38,591 bases of DNA from an uncultured Hungatella sp. (GTDB taxonomy: Bacteria > Bacillota > Clostridia > Lachnospirales > Lachnospiraceae): NCBI GenBank assembly GCA_910577935.1, contig CAJTOT010000009.1, positions 1 through 38,591 on the forward strand. Reading direction: 5' to 3'. Position 1 is the stretch's first letter. Each line of letters opens with the position of its first letter. Positions 33,718 to 38,591 of the stretch are shown here, one piece after another. Under the pieces are notes generated by a model that searched no databases, had not been told where the DNA came from, and was given only the letters and a program-made list of their open reading frames with translations. The position numbers were made by a program, and so were the translations under genes.

Positions 33718-34247
33718 CTATAAAAAGAGAAAAAAGATGGATTACGTCAACCATCTTTTCTCCGTTGCACGTTATCTTGTCAGCGGTTTTGTGGTCGATA
33801 ATCACCGCCATCCTCAGATGAGGGCAGGTCTCATGCTCTTTCTCATATCTGGTTACGATTCCTGTCAGATAGTTCAGGTACTTTACCTTGCTCTTTTTTG
33901 TATTCACTCTCATAGTCTATCACCGCGGCTGTCCCGTCCCCCAGGGCGAACAGGCTGTCCAGGCGGTTCTCGTTGACCTTTACAGCCGGGAGGTTGGTGG
34001 GAAGAACCGCTTTTATCTCTCCCATATCCACCCTATAGACCCGGAAGCTCTTTCCTTTAAGCTGCCAGGCGAACACTTTGCTGGCGATGTCCTTGTTCCG
34101 GTAGGCGATATCCCTGTGGGCTTTCTTCCCGACAGACGCTGCCTTCCTGTTTTTCTGTGGCGCTGACGGGGATTTCCCTGACCTGGATGCGGCAGATCTC
34201 GGCCCGCGATCATTTTTTCTCGTCTCACGCCTCCTGCCTTTAGGTTT
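33700..34247 (-). pseudogene. Frameshifted remnant of a Lachnospiraceae nuclease/transposase-like (Rpn-like) gene
   Basis: Reading the minus strand, one frame (34247 to 33843) gives AHRDIAYRNKDIASKVFAWQ...RVDMGEIKAVLPTNLPAV...LDSLFALGDGTAAVIDYESEYKKE. The conserved continuation KVKYLNYLTGIVTRYEKEHETCPHLRMAVI lies in another frame starting near 33900. The switch is at the A-rich stretch 33893-33903. The second frame then loses similarity after MAVI and ends near 33720. There is no good ATG or ribosome site at the front. The family label comes from memory of similar Clostridia proteins and is less certain than the frameshift itself. Confidence 0.65.
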
Positions 34248-34275
34248 TTACAAGCTTTGATTTTGGCCTATAGTA
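34247..34275 (+). promoter_or_regulatory. Promoter upstream of the small ORF and riboswitch leader
   Basis: TTTACA (34247-34252), exactly 17 bp, then TATAGT (34270-34275). It is the only good sigma-A-type promoter I find between the ThrE terminator and the adhesin, so it may start a transcript of about 750 nt before the adhesin ATG. Confidence 0.6.
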
Positions 34276-34306
34276 TTTTTGAAAGAAAAAGCAGGGGGAG
34301 GTTTTA

Positions 34307-34525
34307 TGGGCGGAACAGAACGAAAAGAGGCACTTTCGGAGCGCCATAGAACTGATGGAGCTGATGGGAAGCGCCATGGAAGACAAAGGGGCGGAAAGGA
34401 CCAGAAGGAGCTGGGACAGGGCCCGGGAGCCAAATACTAGTGAGTCAAATACCCGGGAGTCAAGTGTCAGGAAGGGGCCGGCCTTGCAGGAAACTATGCC
34501 GCCTGTTCGGCGGCGGGAGTTTTAA
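34307..34525 (+). CDS. Possible 72-residue small protein
   Basis: The ATG follows GGGGGAGG (34295-34302) and sits about 25 nt after the predicted transcription start. The product (MGGTDEKRHFRSAIELMEL...) has a possible amphipathic helix at residues 9-30 and a polar, arginine-rich C-terminal half. No family is recognised. It is either a small cytoplasmic protein or part of a non-coding leader. Confidence 0.4.
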   Translation, partial: WAEQNEKRHFRSAIELMELMGSAMEDKGAERTRRSWDRAREPNTSESNTRESSVRKGPALQETMPPVRRREF

Positions 34526-34696
34526 ATGCAGGCAATCCGGCAGCATAGACAATCAGTAGGCAGAGAGATGAAAAGAAGGGAGGGAGAGTCATGAGCCAGA
34601 TAGACCGTGGGGACAGCAGTCCGCCGTGGAGGGCAGCCCTGCAGTCATGAACATCGCCGGTCTGCGGGGGGGAAGGAGAGGAGGCGGTGGAAATCT
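34526..34696 (+). other. Untranslated stretch before the riboswitches
   Basis: No promoter or aptamer core is visible here. Tiny overlapping ORFs exist (for example at 34568 and 34591 after purine-rich sequence), but they encode no recognisable protein. The segment is probably the upstream part of the adhesin leader. Confidence 0.35.
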
Positions 34697-34783
34697 GGCA
34701 AACCGTTGGAAACAGCGGGACGCAAAGCCACAGGGACTAAGGCGTATTTTGAAATGGAAAACCTGCTAAGTCAGCCTGGCCGC
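34684..34783 (+). promoter_or_regulatory. Cyclic-di-GMP-I (GEMM) riboswitch aptamer 1
   Basis: The core begins GGCAAACC at 34697. P2 is CCGTTG/CAGCGG closed by a GAAA tetraloop. The invariant GGGACGCAAAGC is at 34717-34728, then GGGACTAAGG, the tetraloop-receptor side. A third hairpin (34741 to about 34768) and the closing CAGCCTGGCCGC follow. GCGG at 34684-34687 can pair with CCGC at 34780-34783 as P1. This matches the GEMM-I consensus, which binds c-di-GMP. Confidence 0.88.
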
Positions 34784-34886
34784 TGATTATAAAAGGCAAA
34801 CCGCCGGAAACGGTGGGACGCAAAGCGCGGGGTCTAAAGCGAGGGAAGAGAGAGGCATAGGGAACCCGCCAAGACAGCCCGGCTGC
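34783..34886 (+). promoter_or_regulatory. Cyclic-di-GMP-I (GEMM) riboswitch aptamer 2
   Basis: The core starts GGCAAACC at 34795. P2 is CCGCCG/CGGTGG with GAAA; the stem differs from aptamer 1 by compensating changes. GGGACGCAAAGC is at 34815-34826, followed by GGGTCTAAAGC. A GCGAGGG...ACCCGC arm forms P3, and CAGCCCGGCTGC closes the core. The linker CTGATTATAA (34783-34792) recurs after this aptamer (34886-34895) and contains the self-complementary TTATAA, so the two linkers could pair as an outer P1. Confidence 0.88.
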
Positions 34887-34983
34887 TGATTATAATTAGC
34901 AAACCGTTAGAAATGGCGGGACGCAAAGCTAAGGGGGCTAAGGTGTTGGGGAAACGAGACAATACTATGCCAGCCCGGCCGCC
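34886..34983 (+). promoter_or_regulatory. Cyclic-di-GMP-I (GEMM) riboswitch aptamer 3
   Basis: The core starts AGCAAACC at 34898. P2 is CCGTTA/TGGCGG with GAAA, again covarying. GGGACGCAAAGC is at 34918-34929, followed by GGGGGCTAAGG. A GTGTTG...CAATAC arm follows, then CCAGCCCGGCCGCC. It is the aptamer nearest the gene, ending 50 nt before the adhesin ATG, so it is the best candidate to act directly on the expression platform at 34983-35025. Confidence 0.88.
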
Positions 34984-35025
34984 GGATACTTTGCATCCGA
35001 AATGATATATTTTGCAAAGAAAGGA
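34983..35025 (+). promoter_or_regulatory. Candidate expression platform and ribosome site
   Basis: Two mutually exclusive hairpins are possible: CGGAT/ATCCG (34983-34987 with 34995-34999) and CTTTGCA/TGCAAAG (34989-34995 with 35013-35019). The second ends just before the AAAGGA ribosome site (35020-35025), 8 nt before the ATG at 35034. No T-run follows either hairpin, which favours control of translation over termination. Confidence 0.5.
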
Positions 35026-35033
35026 ATGGTGTT

Positions 35034-37340
35034 ATGAAAAAATGGAAGGACTTAGCCAAGCGGGGAACTGCGTTTCTGCTCTCCTTGCTTATGTGTATGA
35101 GTTTGATGCAGGTGCCTGCGTTTGCGGCACTGATTAGTGGTGAAAAATTCACAGTTGAGGTGGTAAAAGTTGTAAATGGTAATCGCGTGGACTCTAAAAC
35201 ATTGACGGTAAAATGTCTGCAAAGTACGGGGCATTCTGGATATAACCACAGTACGAATCTGCGGACGCTGGCGAATCAATCTGGTTTCAGCGGCTATAAG
35301 GGGTATAATTGGAGTAAGTATACTACAGTTCCAAGCAGCTATACAAAGGGTTTGGCGCCAAATAATAACTATGCAAGTGTCCACTACAATATCACAGGGT
35401 CAGCTCCTTATAAGGCAAACGAGACTCTGTTTCTGTTTTTTGAAGCCAACCAAACATTTACTTTGAAATATAGTGCTAATGGAGGAAGTGGAGCGCCTGA
35501 TACTCAAACAGCAACAAGTACTGCATCAAGCTATGATTTTACCATTTCTGATAAGCAGCCTTCCCGTGAAGGTTATAAATTTCTTGGTTGGAATACAAGT
35601 TCTGCAGCAACAAGTCCTGACTACCATAGCGGAGATATTATTAATGTAACTGGCACTACAACCTTGTATGCCGTGTGGGAAAAAGAAACTTCAACTGCAG
35701 CAGATTACAGGGTAGAATGGTATGACACTGAAGGAGAACCACTAAAGACTCCTGAAACCCGTACAGGCACAGTGGGAGAAACAGCATCAGTTACAGACGA
35801 AGACAAAGTAATAGACGGATATACCTTTGACGCAGAAAATTCAGGAAACATATTAAGTGCTGCTTTGTTTGAGAGCGGTACGGTTCTGCGGCTGTATTTC
35901 ACCAAGGACCAAGTTGTCCCTAAAGAGTACACTCTGACGGTAAAATGTATCGACGAAGACGGTAATGAGCTGAAGTCTGCTTCCGAGATTAAACAAGAAG
36001 GCGCAGAGTACACTGTAGAGCCAGGCAAGATCGACGGATATGAGTATAGCAAGCCTGCCGACGACAGCGACCAACTAAACGGCGAAATGGACAGCGATAA
36101 GACTGTTATTCTGATTTATAAAAAGAATGACTCTCCTGACAAGCCAGTAGATCCGGAGAAGAAGGAAGCAGAATACAAAGTCGGATGGTATGATGCTGAC
36201 ACAGAAGAAGAGATTCGGGAACCGGAAGACCGCAAAGGTGAAGTCGGCAAGTCTGTCACTGTGAAAGACAGCGACAAGTTCATCGACGGCTATACTTATA
36301 AGGCGGATGATCCCCGAAATATTGAATCCGTGGTTTTGGATGAGAACACCCCGGAGTTAAAGCTGTATTTCACCAAAAATAAAGATACAGAACCGGAAAA
36401 GCCGCCCGTTCGCCCGGAAGAACCAGAAAAACCGGAAGAGAGAGAAGAAAAGATTCTTTACAGAATCCTGTACTACAAGAATTATTCCGGAGAGAGCGAT
36501 GAGGAGCCGTGGCGGAAAGAAAGACAGGAAATCGTGATCACTGTCAAGGCGACGGCCAGCGACGCGGAGAGAGAAGCGGAGCGACAGGAAAAGATAGAAA
36601 GTGTTATAGAGTCACTGCTTCACATTATAGACGAGGAGCCTACCCGTAAGGGTTATAGTTTTGACAGCTGGGGAGTGGAGAGATATGACGAGATGAGTTC
36701 CGGATACGGCCCGGGAGACGTGGCACCGTGGCAGGAAGCTAAGAGAGTAGATGAAACCACCTACGAACTTAGTCTCTATGCCTACTGGGAGGCCGACGAC
36801 CCGGATGATCCGAACAAGCCGGAGACTCCCGACACGCCAGACGATCCGAACAAGCCGGAGACTCCCGACGACCCGGACGATCCGAATAAGCCGGAGAACC
36901 CTGATGCTCCCGACGGCCCGAATAAGCCGGAGAATCCCGATGATCCCGGCGATCCGGACAAACCGGAGACACCCGACACGCCGGACGATCCAAACCAGCC
37001 AGAAAATCCGGAGATCCCTGACATTCCTGACACCCCCAATACCCCAGGCGCCACGCCAGGAGGATACAGCGGAGGAAGCGGAGGTTCAGGTGGTTCCCGC
37101 AGAACCGGTGATACAACGGGCGGTCCGGGAACGATCCAGCTCAATGAGGGAGAAGTTCCTCTGGCGTCCCTCCCGGAGCCGGCTGAGAACCAGCTGACTC
37201 AGATTGATGACGGCGATGTGCCTCTGGCAGGCCTGCCCAAAACCGGCCAGGGAACGAGCGCGGCAAAAATGATGCTGTTCTTATCCGGAGCCATGCTGGC
37301 AGTTTACGCCTCCCTTTTCAGAAAGGAAGAAGAGGAATAA
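35034..37340 (+). CDS. LPKTG-anchored surface adhesin with InlB-type and MucBP-like repeats
   Basis: The 768-residue protein has a signal peptide (LLSLLMCMSLMQVPAFA) and an N-terminal domain with no clear match. A Listeria-Bacteroides (InlB B) repeat lies at about 140-220 (FTLKYSANGG...REGYKFLGWNTSS...TTLYAVWE). MucBP-like modules lie at about 220-455, including two paired YRVEWYD/YKVGWYD...GYTF/GYTY...LRLYFTK units. Another repeat ends LSLYAYWE at about 585. A 12-residue Pro/Asp repeat spans the wall. The sorting signal LPKTG, a hydrophobic helix and RKEEEE end the chain. Sortase should link it to peptidoglycan. The first kilobase is more AT-rich than the flanking operons, hinting at acquisition. 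Confidence 0.92.
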   Translation: MKKWKDLAKRGTAFLLSLLMCMSLMQVPAFAALISGEKFTVEVVKVVNGNRVDSKTLTVKCLQSTGHSGYNHSTNLRTLANQSGFSGYKGYNWSKYTTVPSSYTKGLAPNNNYASVHYNITGSAPYKANETLFLFFEANQTFTLKYSANGGSGAPDTQTATSTASSYDFTISDKQPSREGYKFLGWNTSSAATSPDYHSGDIINVTGTTTLYAVWEKETSTAADYRVEWYDTEGEPLKTPETRTGTVGETASVTDEDKVIDGYTFDAENSGNILSAALFESGTVLRLYFTKDQVVPKEYTLTVKCIDEDGNELKSASEIKQEGAEYTVEPGKIDGYEYSKPADDSDQLNGEMDSDKTVILIYKKNDSPDKPVDPEKKEAEYKVGWYDADTEEEIREPEDRKGEVGKSVTVKDSDKFIDGYTYKADDPRNIESVVLDENTPELKLYFTKNKDTEPEKPPVRPEEPEKPEEREEKILYRILYYKNYSGESDEEPWRKERQEIVITVKATASDAEREAERQEKIESVIESLLHIIDEEPTRKGYSFDSWGVERYDEMSSGYGPGDVAPWQEAKRVDETTYELSLYAYWEADDPDDPNKPETPDTPDDPNKPETPDDPDDPNKPENPDAPDGPNKPENPDDPGDPDKPETPDTPDDPNQPENPEIPDIPDTPNTPGATPGGYSGGSGGSGGSRRTGDTTGGPGTIQLNEGEVPLASLPEPAENQLTQIDDGDVPLAGLPKTGQGTSAAKMMLFLSGAMLAVYASLFRKEEEE
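36804..37019 (+). repeat. 36-bp Pro/Asp-rich tandem repeat of the adhesin
   Basis: Six in-frame 36-bp units encode DDPNKPETPDTP-like blocks before the LPKTG region. Such repeats form a rigid wall-spanning stalk and often vary in copy number. Confidence 0.92.
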
Positions 37341-37380
37341 CTCCGGTATCAGTAAGATTTCCAAAAATATATGTTGTAAG

Positions 37381-37427
37381 AAAGGGGCTGTCGCACTAAG
37401 TAATTAGTGCGACAGCCCCTTTTTTTC
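37381..37427 (+). terminator. Terminator of the adhesin gene
   Basis: A near-perfect long hairpin (AAGGGGCTGTCGCACTAA and its complement with a GTAA loop) is followed by T7. It begins about 40 nt after the stop codon. Confidence 0.95.
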
Positions 37428-37661
37428 GACAAATTGCATATTTTCAGGTATTCTATTCTCTCTCTAAACCCTTATAATGGTCATACCTGCTGAAAGTTCC
37501 ATAAGGAACGGACGGCAGGTTGGAGACATCAGCGAGCGAGAGCGAGTGAGCACTCCCTATTTGGAGAATACGCACCTTCGGGACCGGTTTGATTTTAGGT
37601 TAGACCAGTGCCGCAGGTGTGTAAACACCAAAGAAAGCCCCTGGCTGTTTATTCCGGTGAT
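37428..37661. other. Intergenic region with an orphan -10 box and possible RNA structure
   Basis: No gene is supported. A TATAAT at 37473-37478 (plus strand) has no good -35. Just after it, ACCTGC and GCAGGT enclose GTTCC-ATAA-GGAAC, a two-part hairpin. Further on lie CTCC/GGAG around 37550-37566 and GGTGT/ACACC around 37616-37629. The minus-strand flavoprotein gene ends here without an obvious T-run terminator. Confidence 0.35.
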
Positions 37662-38591
37662 TTATTCCAGTCCGCCCATCTGCTTGATGGCTTTGATGGC
37701 GAATGTGAGAGTGCGCCCGCAGGCGATTCCCGGCATGAGGCAGGGATAGTTGTTGGCAAAGAAGCTGCCGGACATATCGCCGGTGATGTACAGTCCCTGG
37801 ATGGGATTGCGCTCTTCGTCCAGGGCCTGGGTGTTCTCGTTGATGGCGATGCCCTGTTCCGTGGTGAGGAGGGAGGCGCCCAGCCAGCAGCCATAGAAAG
37901 GAGCCTGGCGGATAGCGCTTAAGCGGGGAGCCATCTTTCCGAAATCATCGTCGCTCTGTTTGTCGTACAGTTCGTTGTAGCGCTCCACGGTGGCGAGGAA
38001 GCTGGTCTTGGCATCTGCGTCAAAGCCCAGCTTGTCAGCCAGCTCCTCCAGGGTATCGGCCTGGAAGATCAGCCCCTCTTCCACGTACCGGGCAATCTGC
38101 CCCTCCATCATACCGGGCACGTTGCGGGCCTGGGCGGAGCAGCCGATGGTGTGGAAGCGCTGAATGTCTTCAAAGTAGTTGGCGTCATGGATTTGGGCGT
38201 ACACGCGTCCGGGCTGGTTGCCGGCGGCGTAGGAGGTGTCGTTGTAGGGGCTGGACTCGTTGGTGAAGCGCAGGCCTTTGCGGTTTACCTTCAAAAACGG
38301 CTGCGTGCCCGGATTGTACTGTCTCACGGTTCCGGGAAATGCCTTGCCGCCGAATGCGGAAGGACTGTCCACGTAGCCACCGTCAACGCCGGGAGCTACC
38401 AGTCCCCGGTCAAACAGCATAGGAGCGGCTTCTTTGTCTAAGGAAGCACCGGCCCACATGGCGGCGCGGATGCCCATGCCCTGATCGCTGGGGCTGTAGC
38501 TGCAGGCTGTGGTAACGCTGGTCCCCAGGGGGTCCAGGGCTTCCATCATATAGGGATTCCCCGGATATCCGCCGCAGGCCAGCAGCACGCC
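37662..38591 (-). CDS. FAD-dependent reductase (fumarate-reductase flavoprotein type), 5' end outside the window
   Basis: The visible ~309 residues are the C-terminal part; the frame stays open through the right edge (GVLLACGGYPGNPYM), so the start is missing. Family signs are GGY, the RFTNESSPYND segment of the substrate-capping region, an RFHTIGCSAQA stretch, and the FAD-closing GLYITGDMSGSFFANNYPCLMPGIACGRTLTFA. Such secreted or cytoplasmic flavoproteins reduce fumarate, urocanate, steroids or other enoates. The substrate cannot be told from this fragment. It is convergent with the adhesin gene and unrelated to the glycan locus. Confidence 0.88.
   Translation of the reverse strand, partial: GVLLACGGYPGNPYMMEALDPLGTSVTTACSYSPSDQGMGIRAAMWAGASLDKEAAPMLFDRGLVAPGVDGGYVDSPSAFGGKAFPGTVRQYNPGTQPFLKVNRKGLRFTNESSPYNDTSYAAGNQPGRVYAQIHDANYFEDIQRFHTIGCSAQARNVPGMMEGQIARYVEEGLIFQADTLEELADKLGFDADAKTSFLATVERYNELYDKQSDDDFGKMAPRLSAIRQAPFYGCWLGASLLTTEQGIAINENTQALDEERNPIQGLYITGDMSGSFFANNYPCLMPGIACGRTLTFAIKAIKQMGGLE

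Noticed and set aside
34568..34780. Chain of tiny overlapping ORFs before and through aptamer 1
   Set aside because: The frames run into the riboswitch core, whose conservation is explained by RNA structure; the peptides are Gly/Arg low complexity.
34684..34983. CRISPR or minisatellite explanation for the three ~100-bp repeats
   Set aside because: Only the structural GEMM-I positions are shared, stems covary, and the intervening arms differ in sequence and length.
37477..37749. Plus-strand 90-codon ORF after the adhesin
   Set aside because: No ribosome site, and its 3' half is antisense to the flavoprotein gene.

Overview
The window looks like chromosome from a Lachnospiraceae member (Clostridia, Gram-positive), perhaps the Enterocloster/Clostridium clostridioforme neighbourhood. 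Reasons are moderately high G+C coding DNA with strong AGGAGG-type ribosome binding sites, choline-binding-type cell-wall repeats, an LPXTG sorting signal, LytR-CpsA-Psr and ThrE genes, and a zinc-finger ClpX. The genus is inference. Most of the window is a cell-surface glycan locus followed by envelope quality-control genes and a surface adhesin.

Layout. 1-1970: a small AT-rich block on the minus strand with an XRE regulator and a Wzz-like chain-length protein. 1974-7275: a minus-strand block for GDP-L-fucose supply (phosphoglucomutase/phosphomannomutase, manC, fcl, gmd). 7276-7408: a compact divergent promoter region shared with an AraC-type regulator (7409-8266). 8679-11528: a priming polyprenyl-phosphate sugar transferase and a second Wzz-like protein. 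11680-14711: two secreted cell-wall-binding repeat proteins flanking a 51-residue coiled-coil protein and a zinc-ribbon protein. 15089-24635: a six-gene operon with a thiamine-diphosphate enzyme, a fused sugar epimerase/C-methyltransferase, a zinc secondary-alcohol dehydrogenase and three family-2 glycosyltransferases. 24779-28767: a second priming sugar transferase and an LCP glycan ligase. 28951-33624: HtrA protease, ClpX and a split threonine/serine exporter. 33700-34247: a decayed gene. 34247-37340: a promoter, a small ORF, three tandem cyclic-di-GMP-I (GEMM) riboswitch aptamers and an LPKTG-anchored adhesin. 37662-end: the 3' part of a flavoprotein reductase gene.

How the parts fit. gmd/fcl/manC make GDP-fucose from mannose phosphates. 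The two priming transferases start lipid-linked glycan units, the three GTs extend them, the Wzz-like proteins probably set length, and the LCP protein probably attaches glycan to peptidoglycan. The TPP enzyme, the epimerase/methyltransferase fusion and the alcohol dehydrogenase look like a dedicated route to an unusual, perhaps branched or C-methylated, sugar or substituent. No Wzx flippase, Wzy polymerase or ABC exporter is present in the window.

The strongest discovery candidates are the three consecutive c-di-GMP-I aptamers upstream of the LPKTG adhesin, and the 15089-24635 operon as a candidate undescribed sugar-modification pathway.
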